Source: CALCTE01 sp045585835 (GTDB lineage: Bacteria > Bacillota > Clostridia > Oscillospirales > CAG-272). From it: 64,000 nucleotides of DNA. Of the stretch, positions 8,956-17,520 are shown one piece after another. A model generated the notes under the pieces. That model saw only the letters and a program-made list of their open reading frames with translations, made no database searches and was not told the DNA's origin. Where the stretch lies: positions 154,863 through 218,862 of the forward strand of contig JAZMZG010000009.1 in the NCBI GenBank assembly GCA_045585835.1, read 5' to 3'. The translations under genes were made by a program, and so were the position numbers. Each line of letters starts with the position of its first letter. Position 1 is the first letter of the stretch.

Positions 8956-9867
8956 TCAATTTACAAGCCTTGCTATTTCGCTGTAATCGAGGTCTTTTAT
9001 AAACGTTTTATCTATAGCAAATCCGATAAGCTTTGCAAGATCCGAAATTATAACTGCGCTGTCTTTCGGGGCTACAAGCAGTCTTCCGTTTTTACCGAGT
9101 CTTTCTCTTACGTTGCTCTCGCAAGGCAGAGAAAGAAGCTTTAAGGCGTCGCAAACGAGGGCGGATATTTCTACCATCGTGGGTACGCCTATAGAGAATA
9201 CGGGCACTCCGAGGGTGTGTTCGTTGAGCGCCGCACGGAAATTTCCTATTCCCGAGCCGGGACATATACCCGCATCCGAAAGCTGAAGCGTGCTTGCAAG
9301 GCGGGAAAGCTCTCTTGAGGAGAGAGCATCAACGGCTATTACCGCATCGGGCTTTATCCGACCGACCACGCTTTTTATGATATCTGCGCTTTCTATGCCG
9401 GTTTGAGCCATAACTCCGAGCGAAAGTGCGGTAAGCTCAACGCCGCCGAAGCTTTCGAAAAGCTCTTGGTCGAGCTTTTTCAAGTGTCCGGTCACGATAA
9501 GGCTTTTTGCGGCTAAAGGGCCTAAAGCGTCTGCGCTTATATCGGCGTTTCCAAGACACGCAACGAGCACCTTTTTGGGAAAGCGTTTGGTTTTGCCGGT
9601 AACGAGCGCAGAAAGCTCTCTTGTGAGTATTTCGCAAAGAAAGTTGAATTTTTCCGTTTCCGCCGCCCCGAAGTGCGAGAATTCAAGCGTTACGTAATTT
9701 CCTGCGGCACAGCCTACGGCTTCTTGGCTTTCTTCGCCTATTCTTATTTTTGTTATTTTGCATTCGCCCTCAACACTTTCCGCAAAATCTACGTCCTCCA
9801 GCACTCTTTTTTCCTTCTTAATAATACTGTCGCGAAGCTCTAAAGCAAGGTCTGTACGAATATCCAT
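8956..9867 (-). CDS. gpr: Germination protease GPR
   Basis: GPR is the aspartic protease that degrades small acid-soluble spore proteins when spores germinate; it is made as a zymogen in the forespore. The N-terminus MDIRTDLALE matches the family's RTDLA segment with only a minimal propeptide. Conserved VACLGNADISADALGPLAAK, VIAVDALSSR and PGSGIGNFR are all present. Length is 303 residues. Two ATGs are possible, at 9873 and 9867. AAGGAG is only 2 bases from the first but 8 from the second, so I choose 9867. spoIIP follows 54 bases later. Confidence 0.93.
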   Translation of the reverse strand: MDIRTDLALELRDSIIKKEKRVLEDVDFAESVEGECKITKIRIGEESQEAVGCAAGNYVTLEFSHFGAAETEKFNFLCEILTRELSALVTGKTKRFPKKVLVACLGNADISADALGPLAAKSLIVTGHLKKLDQELFESFGGVELTALSLGVMAQTGIESADIIKSVVGRIKPDAVIAVDALSSRELSRLASTLQLSDAGICPGSGIGNFRAALNEHTLGVPVFSIGVPTMVEISALVCDALKLLSLPCESNVRERLGKNGRLLVAPKDSAVIISDLAKLIGFAIDKTFIKDLDYSEIARLVN

Positions 9868-10011
9868 AGCCATTCTCCTTATAATAAATACCGTAAATTA
9901 GTATTCCACGAAAATATAATTTTATTAAAACACTTGAAAATACGCAAAATGAATGGTAGAATAATACAAATACGTTGCGTATTAAAAATCGGGGAAAGAA
10001 ATGAAAAGTTA

Positions 10012-10040
10012 TTGACAAATTCGGATAAATTTGTTAAAAT
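10012..10040 (+). promoter_or_regulatory. Promoter of the Mn-riboswitch/P-ATPase unit
   Basis: TTGACA (10012-10017), a 17-base spacer and TAAAAT (10035-10040) precede the riboswitch. Confidence 0.75.
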
Positions 10041-10046
10041 GTTTCT

Positions 10047-10145
10047 GCACCTTGAGGGAGTAGTTCCCACACTTTTAAAAGTGTGTTTCAGGTCAACATC
10101 TTGACTTTTAAAAGTCTGGTCTGAATTTTGAGAACGAGACTCATA
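10047..10145 (+). promoter_or_regulatory. yybP-ykoY (Mn2+) riboswitch
   Basis: The leader carries the conserved elements of this class in order: GAGGGAGTAG (10053-10062), a hairpin (CACACTTTTAAAAGTGTG), GTCAACATC (10092-10100), a second hairpin built on GACTTTTAAAAGTC, and GAACGAGACTCAT at the 3' side. Family members bind Mn2+ and switch on export or homeostasis genes, often P-type ATPases. The terminal GAGACTCA is shared with the terminator stem that follows. This supports control by transcription termination: Mn2+-bound aptamer blocks the terminator. Confidence 0.88.
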
Positions 10146-10177
10146 GGCAGGAAAACTGCCTGTGAGTCTTTTTTTAA
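10138..10177 (+). terminator. Riboswitch expression-platform terminator
   Basis: A 13-bp stem (GACTCATAGGCAG / CTGCCTGTGAGTC) is followed by seven T's. Its 5' arm overlaps the 3' edge of the aptamer, so aptamer and terminator are mutually exclusive. Confidence 0.85.
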
Positions 10178-10205
10178 TTTTAATCTTACGAAAAGGAGAA
10201 CGGAA

Positions 10206-12887
10206 TTGAAACATTATTTGGAAGAAAAGCAAACGGTTCTTAATGCGACAAAAAGCTCTGATACGGGCCTTTCTTCCGCGGAAGCGGAAAAAAGACTTGC
10301 CGAGAACGGAAAGAACAAGCTTGCGGAGGGGAAGAAGGAATCGCTTATAGTGCGCTTCTTCAAGCAGCTTGCAGAGCCGATGACTATTATTCTTCTCGTT
10401 GCCGCCGCAATAAGTGCGGGCGTTGAGGTCTACGAGGGAATAAAGTCTAATCATTTCGGATTTCCGTCCGACGTTGTAATAATCCTCGCCGTAGTTCTTA
10501 TAAACGCTATTCTCGGCGTATTTCAAGAAAGCAAGGCGGAGAAAGCTATCGAGGCTTTGCAGGAGATAGCAGCCGCAACGAGCAAGGTTATAAGAGACGG
10601 CCATCAGATAATCGTAAAGAGCGAGGACCTCGTGGTAGGCGATGTCATCGTTTTGGAGGCGGGAGATGCAGTGCCTGCCGATGCACGTATCATTGAATGT
10701 GCAAGCATGAAGATAGAAGAAGCGGCGCTCACGGGTGAATCCGTACCCGTAACGAAGGAAGACAGAGTTATGAAGGCGGGCGCAAACGGCGACGTTGCAC
10801 TCGGCGACCGCAAGAATATGGTATTTATGGGAAGCACCGTCGTTTACGGCAGAGGTAAAGCAGTCGTAACGGGCACGGGAATGGAAACCGAGATGGGTAA
10901 GATTGCCGATGCTCTTTCCAAGGCCGAAGAGGGTAAGACACCCCTTCAGATGAAGCTTGCGGGCCTTTCCAAGATACTTACTTATCTTGTAATCGTAGTT
11001 TGCGTAGTCATTTTCGCAGTTCAGCTTCTTACTAACGATTTCAGCTTTGATACGATAATGAAATCGTTTATGGTAGCCATCGCTCTTGCGGTTGCGGCTA
11101 TCCCCGAGGGACTTGCAACGGTAGTCACCATCGTTTTATCCATCGGCGTTACGAATATGTCGAAAAGAAGTGCCATTATCCGTAAGCTCACCGCAGTTGA
11201 AACGCTCGGCTGCACGCAAATAATCTGCTCGGATAAGACGGGTACGCTCACACAGAACAAGATGACCGTCGTTGACCACTACGGCGACGATGAAACCTTA
11301 CTTGCAACGGCTATGTCGCTTTGCTCCGACGCGGAGTTCGACGAAAATGAGAAAACGGCTGTAGGTGAGCCCACGGAATGCGCGCTCGTAAACTACGCCG
11401 AAAAACTCGGTCTTCCCAAAGCAAAGCAGAAAGAGGAATTCGTACGTATAGGCGAAGTTCCCTTCGATTCAATGCGTAAGATGATGAGCACCGTTCACAA
11501 TAAAAACGGAGAGCTCGTACAGTTTACGAAGGGCGCTCCCGATGAGATATTAAAGCGTTGCACGAAGGCGCTTATCGGCGGCGAGGTCGTTGACATGACC
11601 GATAAGATAAAGGAAGATATACTTTCCGCAAACAAGGCTATGGCAGACAAGGCGCTCCGCGTGCTTGCCGCCGCAACCAAGCCGCTTACGGCAGAGCCCT
11701 CCGTATACGAAAGCGAAGCGGTTGAAAACGAGCTTTGCTTCGTGGGACTTGTCGGAATGATAGACCCCGTGCGTCCCGAGGTAAAGCCTGCTATCGAGCA
11801 GTGCAGCAGTGCGGGCATAAGACCCATTATGATAACGGGCGACCACAAGGATACCGCAGTTGCAATCGCAAAGGAGCTCGGAATCATAAGCGACGCATCT
11901 CAAGCTATAACCGGTGCAGAGCTTGACACGATAAGCGACGAAGAATTTGAAACGGCAGTTGAAAAATACTCCGTATACGCAAGAGTTCAGCCCGAGCATA
12001 AGACGAGAATAGTCAACGCTTGGCGTAAAAAGGGTATGGTAACGGCGATGACCGGCGACGGCGTAAATGACGCACCCTCTATTAAAAACGCCGACATCGG
12101 CGTAGGTATGGGTATCACGGGTACTGACGTTACGAAGAACGTTGCGGATATGATACTTGCCGATGACAACTTCGCAACGATAGTTTCCGCAGCCGGAGAG
12201 GGCAGAAGAATCTATGACAATATCCGTAAGGCTATACAATTCCTTCTTGCTTCAAACCTTTCGGAAGTTCTCACCATTTTCTTTGCAACCGTTTTCCTCG
12301 GAATATCCGAGATATTTAAACCCGTTCACCTTTTATGGATAAATCTCATCACCGACTGCTTCCCCGCACTTGCACTCGGTATGGAAAAGCCTGAGTCGGA
12401 CATTATGAAACGTAAGCCCCGTGACTCCAAAGAGGGTATATTTGCGGGCGGACTCGGCTTTGCCGTTGCATATCAGGGCTTTTTGGTAACGGCTATTACG
12501 CTCGCTTCTTACCTTATAGGAAGATATTGGCTTGCTACGGCACATCATGCAGAAGCTATCGCGGCAGGACACTATTCAGAGGAAATGCTCGGTACGAGTA
12601 TGGCGTTCTTGACGCTTTCCATGTGTGAGATATTCCACTCATTCAATATGCGTTCTCTCCACGGCTCCATCTTCACGATGAAGGGACAGAACAAGTGGCT
12701 TTGGGGAGCAGGTATACTTTCACTGCTTCTCACCACCGCAGTTGTTGAGATAGACTTCCTTTGCAAGGCGTTCGAACTTGCACATCTTGACCTTATGGAA
12801 TACGGAATCGCTATCGGCCTTGCATTCCTTATCATTCCCATAGTCGAGATAGTAAAGCTCATACAAAGACTTGTTAAAAAGAAGTAA
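10206..12887 (+). CDS. Cation-transporting P-type ATPase (Ca2+/Mn2+, P2A type)
   Basis: This 893-residue membrane ATPase exports divalent cations. Landmarks are LTGESVPV (actuator), AAIPEGLATVV (TM4 with PEGL), the phosphorylated Asp343 in CSDKTGTLT, KGAPDEIL (nucleotide binding), MTGDGVNDAPSIKNADIGV (hinge) and NLITDCFPALALG in TM6, which resembles the SERCA NLxTD ion site. The family is usually annotated as Ca2+ ATPase, but the Mn2+ riboswitch in front argues that Mn2+ is a physiological substrate or signal, as for YoaB-type pumps. The start is the TTG at 10206 with AAGGAG 7 bases upstream; the frame extends into the riboswitch but that part is leader. Confidence 0.93.
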   Translation: MKHYLEEKQTVLNATKSSDTGLSSAEAEKRLAENGKNKLAEGKKESLIVRFFKQLAEPMTIILLVAAAISAGVEVYEGIKSNHFGFPSDVVIILAVVLINAILGVFQESKAEKAIEALQEIAAATSKVIRDGHQIIVKSEDLVVGDVIVLEAGDAVPADARIIECASMKIEEAALTGESVPVTKEDRVMKAGANGDVALGDRKNMVFMGSTVVYGRGKAVVTGTGMETEMGKIADALSKAEEGKTPLQMKLAGLSKILTYLVIVVCVVIFAVQLLTNDFSFDTIMKSFMVAIALAVAAIPEGLATVVTIVLSIGVTNMSKRSAIIRKLTAVETLGCTQIICSDKTGTLTQNKMTVVDHYGDDETLLATAMSLCSDAEFDENEKTAVGEPTECALVNYAEKLGLPKAKQKEEFVRIGEVPFDSMRKMMSTVHNKNGELVQFTKGAPDEILKRCTKALIGGEVVDMTDKIKEDILSANKAMADKALRVLAAATKPLTAEPSVYESEAVENELCFVGLVGMIDPVRPEVKPAIEQCSSAGIRPIMITGDHKDTAVAIAKELGIISDASQAITGAELDTISDEEFETAVEKYSVYARVQPEHKTRIVNAWRKKGMVTAMTGDGVNDAPSIKNADIGVGMGITGTDVTKNVADMILADDNFATIVSAAGEGRRIYDNIRKAIQFLLASNLSEVLTIFFATVFLGISEIFKPVHLLWINLITDCFPALALGMEKPESDIMKRKPRDSKEGIFAGGLGFAVAYQGFLVTAITLASYLIGRYWLATAHHAEAIAAGHYSEEMLGTSMAFLTLSMCEIFHSFNMRSLHGSIFTMKGQNKWLWGAGILSLLLTTAVVEIDFLCKAFELAHLDLMEYGIAIGLAFLIIPIVEIVKLIQRLVKKK

Positions 12888-12889
12888 GC

Positions 12890-12925
12890 AAAAATCCCGT
12901 TCACGTGAAGTGAACGGGATTTTTT
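12890..12925 (+). terminator. Terminator after the P-ATPase gene
   Basis: Stem AATCCCGTTCA / TGAACGGGATT flanked by A and T runs, usable from both sides; it lies between two convergent genes. Confidence 0.85.
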
Positions 12926-12935
12926 AGGCATTAGA

Positions 12936-13490
12936 CTATTCAAGCTCAACGAGCTTTAAGTAGCTTATCTTCTCCGGATGGTGCGTTATCATCAATACAC
13001 AATGCTCTTTTGCATAATCCTCAATAAATCTCGCGACAAGAGTTTCGGTTACCTCATCAAGCGCATTCGTAGGCTCGTCGAGTAAGAGTAAGTCGGGCTT
13101 TGTTATCAATGCTCTGGCAAGCGCCACCCTTCGCCTTTGTCCGCCCGAGAGCTTTATACAGGGCGTGTTAAGCTCTTCTTCAAGCTCAAGACTTATTAAA
13201 AGCTCTGCCGCCTTGTTTTTATCCGCACCCACGAAAACGAGGTTTTCCACGGGCGTTTTGCCCTCAAGAAGCCTATCTTCTTGGAATACCGCCCGTATCT
13301 TTTTAAAGCTGTTTTCGACTTTTCCGTTATCGCAGGGGATAAGACCTAAAATTATATTGAAAAGAGTGGTTTTTCCCGAGCCGCTTTTACCGGTTATTGC
13401 GTAAAGGCCGTTTTTTTCAAAGCTTGCGGAGAAATCCTCAAGAACGTTTTTTTCACCGAAGCTCTTATAAATACCGTTTATTTTAAGCAT
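12936..13490 (-). CDS. ABC transporter ATP-binding protein, SsuB/TauB-like, short
   Basis: This ATPase powers the neighbouring permease. Walker A (GKSGSGKTTL, about residues 34-43), Q-loop (FQEDRLLEG), signature LSGGQRRRVALARAL, Walker B (LLLLDEP) and H-loop (MITHHPE) are intact. It has 184 residues, against about 250 for SsuB/TauB; the C-terminal extension is missing, ending soon after the H-loop. All catalytic motifs are kept, so it should work. The ATG at 13490 overlaps the permease stop codon (TGATG) with AAGGAGG upstream; a GTG at 13493 is the alternative. Confidence 0.85.
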   Translation of the reverse strand: MLKINGIYKSFGEKNVLEDFSASFEKNGLYAITGKSGSGKTTLFNIILGLIPCDNGKVENSFKKIRAVFQEDRLLEGKTPVENLVFVGADKNKAAELLISLELEEELNTPCIKLSGGQRRRVALARALITKPDLLLLDEPTNALDEVTETLVARFIEDYAKEHCVLMITHHPEKISYLKLVELE

Positions 13491-14233
13491 CACTTTACCT
13501 CCTTACGCGCCAAAAGCCTTACCACGAGCCATTCGGAGAGCTTGCTTATGATTATTACGGTTGCGGTCACGGCAAAAAGGTCACTGCTTTCCAAATACAC
13601 CTTTGCATCGTATAAAAGTCCGCCTACGCTTCCGTCTGCTATTGCTATGACCTCTGCGGCAACACCGCTCTTCCACGCAAAGCCTATCGCTACGGATAGT
13701 GCGCTTGACACGGAAGGCATCGCGGCGGGCAGATATATTCCGCCTATTTGCTTTATTTTCGGTACTTTGTATACCTTTGCCATTTCAAGAAGCTTTTTAT
13801 CCGCCGCACCGATTCCTTCGTAGACTGCAAAGAAAATTACAGGCAGTACCATTATAAGCGATATCCAAACGGAAAGATGCTTTCCCTTGACTCCCCAAAA
13901 GAAGAGAATCAGCGTAAAGGACGCAACGGGGGTAGCTTTTATTACGGCAAAAAGCGGCGATAGAAGCTCGTATGCGAAGCTGAATATGCGTGATATAACG
14001 GCAAGAATAACGCCAAGCGCCGCAGCAGCGATAAAGCCTATGCCTATGTTTAAAAAAGACGTACCGACCGCCTTGTAAAAGTCGCTTTTGCCCGAAAGCT
14101 CAAAGATACGCACGAGCGTATCCCAAGGAGATACGATTATAAGCTTTTCATTCACCGCCATACTGATGCCCTGCCATACGGCAAGCCAAAATACTATGAC
14201 GGCAGTTTTTTTAACGACTTTATTTTTTGTCAT
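13490..14233 (-). CDS. ABC transporter permease, SsuC/TauC/ThiX-like
   Basis: This 247-residue inner-membrane protein has about six hydrophobic segments and the binding-protein-dependent permease motif region (ALGVILAVISRIF ... AVIKATPVASFTLILFFWGVKG, shown in part). This is typical of the nitrate/sulfonate/taurine/thiamine-precursor group. It overlaps the binding-protein gene upstream by 4 bases (ATGA) and the ATPase downstream, so the three form one operon. The substrate cannot be read from the sequence. Confidence 0.85.
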   Translation of the reverse strand: MTKNKVVKKTAVIVFWLAVWQGISMAVNEKLIIVSPWDTLVRIFELSGKSDFYKAVGTSFLNIGIGFIAAAALGVILAVISRIFSFAYELLSPLFAVIKATPVASFTLILFFWGVKGKHLSVWISLIMVLPVIFFAVYEGIGAADKKLLEMAKVYKVPKIKQIGGIYLPAAMPSVSSALSVAIGFAWKSGVAAEVIAIADGSVGGLLYDAKVYLESSDLFAVTATVIIISKLSEWLVVRLLARKEVK

Positions 14234-15258
14234 TTTCCTGTATAGTAGAAATCGTCAGTGGGAAGTGCACCGCCGACGGCATTCGGGTTTTGGTCATAAA
14301 GCACCTTCAAATATGCCGACACCGCCGCTTTCATATCCTCACCGCCGATAAATGCGACGTTGCAATAGGGAAGAGCCGCTTCTGCGATGGGCTTTTTGGC
14401 AATTATGCCGTATTCGACGCAAAGGTCTGCCGTGTCGGATACGTTAGCGTTTGCATATGCGATTGAATCTGCATATTTTTTGAGGAAAACGTCAACCGTT
14501 TCTTTGTTTGCGTTAACGTAATCCTTCTTTGCTATAACGACACCGGTTATCATCTCCGTGCCGCCCGAGACCTTCTTCCATTCTTCCGTAAGGCTTAAAG
14601 CTATCTTCGCTTTGTCATTTTGCTTTAATACCGTCGTCACGTATGGTTGGGGAAGTATGGCAAGAGACGCTCTTTCCGTAGAAAGCAAAGCGGCAAGCTC
14701 AGTTGCCTCGCTTACGAATTCGACCGTGACCTTATCCTTTAAGCCGTTTTTCTCCAAAATATAGTTGAATACGAATTCGGGGGTCGTTCCTTTGCCCGTC
14801 GAGTATACGGTCTTGCCCTCAAGGTCTGCGATGGAGCTTATTTGATTTTGCGTGTCAACGAGATAAAGTACGCCGAGGGTGTTTACCGCAAGCACGTTTA
14901 CCTTGCCCTCGGTTTTGTTAAAGAGCACGGAGGCGAGGTTTGCGGGAACGGCAACTATGTCAAGCTCGCCCTTTAAAAAGGGAGCGCTTATTTCGTCTGC
15001 AACGCCTGCAAGCGTGTAATTAACGGTATCTTTTTCATCGCTTATGAGCTTCAAAAGTCCGATGGACGTAGGGCCTTTAAGCGCCGCAAGGTTAATTTTC
15101 ACGCCTTGCGCAAATTCGTTCTTGTTCGCATTTTCATTTTCCGCTTCACCCGTGTCGGTGACGTCTTTGCCGTCATCTTCGGGAGCTTTTTCGGTTTGAC
15201 AAGCAACCAAAGATATGCATAACACCAAGCTCAATAATATCAATAAAAGTTTTTTCAT
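14230..15258 (-). CDS. Solute-binding lipoprotein, NMT1/SsuA-like
   Basis: This is the membrane-anchored receptor of the ABC transporter at 12936-15258. The signal peptide ends in lipobox SLVACQ, followed by an acidic linker (residues about 22-50). The body matches the NMT1/ABC sulfonate-binding fold: IGLLKLISDE near the start, GELDIVAVPANLA, DLEGKTVYSTGKGTTPEFVF and ILPQPYVTTVL. Members bind nitrate, alkanesulfonates, taurine or pyrimidine precursors of thiamine. Nothing nearby (no sulfonate oxygenase, no TPP riboswitch) picks one. The start ATG is preceded by AAAGGAGA. Confidence 0.82.
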   Translation of the reverse strand: MKKLLLILLSLVLCISLVACQTEKAPEDDGKDVTDTGEAENENANKNEFAQGVKINLAALKGPTSIGLLKLISDEKDTVNYTLAGVADEISAPFLKGELDIVAVPANLASVLFNKTEGKVNVLAVNTLGVLYLVDTQNQISSIADLEGKTVYSTGKGTTPEFVFNYILEKNGLKDKVTVEFVSEATELAALLSTERASLAILPQPYVTTVLKQNDKAKIALSLTEEWKKVSGGTEMITGVVIAKKDYVNANKETVDVFLKKYADSIAYANANVSDTADLCVEYGIIAKKPIAEAALPYCNVAFIGGEDMKAAVSAYLKVLYDQNPNAVGGALPTDDFYYTGK

Positions 15259-15310
15259 TTTTTAAAATCTCCTTTGTTTTTTTATATTATACCAAATATC
15301 ATATCAAATA

Positions 15311-15330
15311 TTTGTTGCATTTGCAACAAA
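15311..15330. promoter_or_regulatory. Palindromic operator candidate
   Basis: A perfect 9-bp inverted repeat with a 2-base centre (TTTGTTGCA / TGCAACAAA) lies in the 237-base gap between divergent genes starting at 15258 and 15496. There is no T-run after it. It is close to the AT-rich probable promoter (TATAAT on the minus strand near 15285) of the transporter, so an operator is more likely than a terminator. Confidence 0.45.
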
Positions 15331-15423
15331 ATCGCGAAGTTTACAAAAATATATCTGTTGATAACGAGTGTCGGATATTTAAAATAAATTTGTTTTACGG
15401 TGGGATAATATCATTATCAAACC

Positions 15424-15452
15424 TTGATTTTGGCTCGGAAATGTGGTACTAT
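15424..15452 (+). promoter_or_regulatory. Promoter of the HlyD-like gene cluster
   Basis: TTGATT (15424-15429), a 17-base spacer and TACTAT (15447-15452) lie 44 bases before the TTG start at 15496. Confidence 0.5.
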
Positions 15453-15495
15453 ATATTATGAATAGCTTTGCACGTGGCAAAGGAAGGATGTTAAA

Positions 15496-16464
15496 TTGAA
15501 AAGAAGACGAAACAAAAGACTGCTTATTTTAATAGCGGCAGCACTTACAACGCTTACAGCGCTTATCTTTACGGTCGTTTACCTTTCGGGCAGAACGAAA
15601 GTCAGCGTTTTAACTCTCGGACAGGAAAGTACGCTTATCTCGAAAGCCGAGGGAGAGGGAACGCTTGAGCCGATAATGCGATATACGCAAAAGAGCATTT
15701 GCGACGCATCGGTGCAGACCTTCGTTAAAAAAGCGGGCGACAAGGTTGAAAAAGGGAATATAATCGCATACCTTGACAGTGACTATACGGATATGTATCT
15801 GTCGCTTCTTGAGCAAAAGTCAGAGGCGGAGCTGTCGGTGATAGCGGGTAATGCGGGAGCACAGGAGATATATAATGCGATAGAAGAACAGATAAACGGA
15901 CTTTTATCGAACAAAGAAGCCTGCGAATGTATGTTTATATACGCCGACGTCACGGGTACCGTATGCCGCTTCAAAGTGGCAAACGGAGCCGCTATAAGTA
16001 AAGGCGACGAGCTTTTCGAGATAGTTGACGATGACTTTTATCTTATAGTGTTTTCGCTTGAGAAGTGGGCAAAGCCGCTTTTCTACGGGGACTCGGTAAA
16101 GCTTTATGACAAAAACGGCAAAGAGCTTTCGTTTGAAGCGAAGGTGGCAAAGCCCGAGGACACCGACTACACGCTTTACGCAAGCGGGTGCATAGAGTAC
16201 TACGATCTGTCGGAAAAGGTGTTCTACAAATTCGATTACGGCAGCGCCAAGGGCTACGTTTTACCCTTGAGTGCGCTCGTGACCGAGGGGGAGAAAAGCT
16301 ACGTTTACGTAGTAAAAGGCGCAAAAGCGGTAAAGACGGAGGTTAACGTACTTCTTTCAAATAAGGACAGCTGTTGTATAGACGGCCTTGAAGAAAAGCA
16401 AAAAGTTATATTGGAACCGAGCGCAGTAACGGACGGCGCAAAAATAAAAGTATCCGATAAATAG
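15496..16464 (+). CDS. HlyD/membrane-fusion-like single-span protein
   Basis: This 322-residue protein has a basic N-terminus (KRRRNKR), one membrane helix at about 9-30, and an extracellular part resembling the biotinyl-lipoyl and beta-barrel domains of HlyD/RND adaptor proteins: FVKKAGDKVEKGNIIAYLD, then TGTVCRFKVANGAAISKGDELFEI as two half-motifs (shown in part). In Gram-positives such proteins often pair with MacB-like exporters, but no exporter lies nearby. The start is TTG, with GGAAGGATG upstream. It begins a five-gene run with short or overlapping junctions to 19656. Confidence 0.65.
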   Translation: MKRRRNKRLLILIAAALTTLTALIFTVVYLSGRTKVSVLTLGQESTLISKAEGEGTLEPIMRYTQKSICDASVQTFVKKAGDKVEKGNIIAYLDSDYTDMYLSLLEQKSEAELSVIAGNAGAQEIYNAIEEQINGLLSNKEACECMFIYADVTGTVCRFKVANGAAISKGDELFEIVDDDFYLIVFSLEKWAKPLFYGDSVKLYDKNGKELSFEAKVAKPEDTDYTLYASGCIEYYDLSEKVFYKFDYGSAKGYVLPLSALVTEGEKSYVYVVKGAKAVKTEVNVLLSNKDSCCIDGLEEKQKVILEPSAVTDGAKIKVSDK

Positions 16465-16476
16465 CGGAGGTAGCGT

Positions 16477-17520
16477 ATGGATAAGAAAAAACTTAAATCA
16501 GAGATTAAAAAGTATATTCAGCTTGCGATATCACTTGCAATAATCGTTGCGATAATCCTTGTGATAACGCTTGGAATAAAGCCGTGGATAAAATATATCA
16601 GCGCAAATACCGCCCTTGACCAAGGCGAGTTTGAAAAGGCGATAGAGCTTTTCGATGAGCTTGGCGATTATAAGGATAGCAAGGAGCTTCTTGCCGAAGC
16701 GCAAAAGTCGCTTGAAATCGCACAAAACGGCGGAGCTTTGGAAGAAGAGATACCCGAGGGTGAGAAGGAAAGCTATTATCTTCGTGCCAAGTCTTATATC
16801 CAAGACAAAAACTATGCAAACGCTGCCGCAATATTAAAGCAGCTCGGCGATTACAAGGATACCAAAGAGCTTCTTGAAAAGTATAAGCTTTACTTTCTTG
16901 CACCGGGCGACGTGCTTGAGATGGGAAAGTGGACGTTCTATACGGGTGCAACAAGCGGCAAAAAAGTGATCAGTTGGACGGTAGTCGAGGTCAAGGAAGA
17001 CTTTGCGGTGCTTTTGTGTGACAATATCATAGAGTGCATGGCGTTTGATACAAAGGGCGGCTCTGCGTGGGATGCGTCCTCGCTTCGCACGTTCTTAAAC
17101 GGAGATTTTTATGAAGGTGCATTCAGCGCCGAGGAAAAGGCTCTCATTTTAAAGAGCACTACCGTTACGGAGGAAAATCCCAACTACGAGGGTGCTTACG
17201 GTAAGGATTGCAGCGACAACGTATTTGTGCCGAGCATTCAAGAGTTCAAGACCTATATGACCAAAGTGGAAGGAAAGGCATACGCCAAAGCGACGGAATA
17301 CGCTCTTGCCAAAGGGCTCCACGAGTATACAAAGGAGTCGGGAGGCACACAGATAACGGGAAGTTGGTTTTGGCTTCGAAGCGCCGGATTTGCAAAAGGC
17401 TACGTTGCGCATTGTTATGCTGACGGCGATATAAGCTACGGCGGAGATGAATCCGACGTAACCATAGGCGTACGCCCGGCAATAAAGATAAAGCTTCTTG
17501 CTTCAGACGGTGAGAAGTAA
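16477..17520 (+). CDS. Membrane-anchored protein with TPR-like repeats and DUF6273
   Basis: This 347-residue protein has an N-terminal membrane helix (about 14-34) and then two TPR-like repeats, around FEKAIELFDELGDYKDSKEL and ANAAAILKQLGDYKDTKELL. The C-terminal half matches the DUF6273 pattern: WTVVEVKEDFAVLLCD, WDASSLRTFLNGDFY, a VPS segment, FWLRSAG and GVRPAIKI. Such domains are common on Clostridia surface proteins and have no defined activity. It starts 12 bases after the HlyD-like gene and overlaps the next one (TAATG). Confidence 0.7.
   Translation: MDKKKLKSEIKKYIQLAISLAIIVAIILVITLGIKPWIKYISANTALDQGEFEKAIELFDELGDYKDSKELLAEAQKSLEIAQNGGALEEEIPEGEKESYYLRAKSYIQDKNYANAAAILKQLGDYKDTKELLEKYKLYFLAPGDVLEMGKWTFYTGATSGKKVISWTVVEVKEDFAVLLCDNIIECMAFDTKGGSAWDASSLRTFLNGDFYEGAFSAEEKALILKSTTVTEENPNYEGAYGKDCSDNVFVPSIQEFKTYMTKVEGKAYAKATEYALAKGLHEYTKESGGTQITGSWFWLRSAGFAKGYVAHCYADGDISYGGDESDVTIGVRPAIKIKLLASDGEK

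Noticed and set aside
9879..10604. 241-codon minus-strand frame over the riboswitch and start of the P-ATPase
   Set aside because: It crosses the promoter, aptamer and terminator on the other strand and has no recognisable domain.
12898..12918. TTCACGTGAA, the core of the ParB-binding parS site
   Set aside because: Only the central 10 of 16 bases match, the flanks disagree, and the sequence lies across the stem of a clear transcription terminator.
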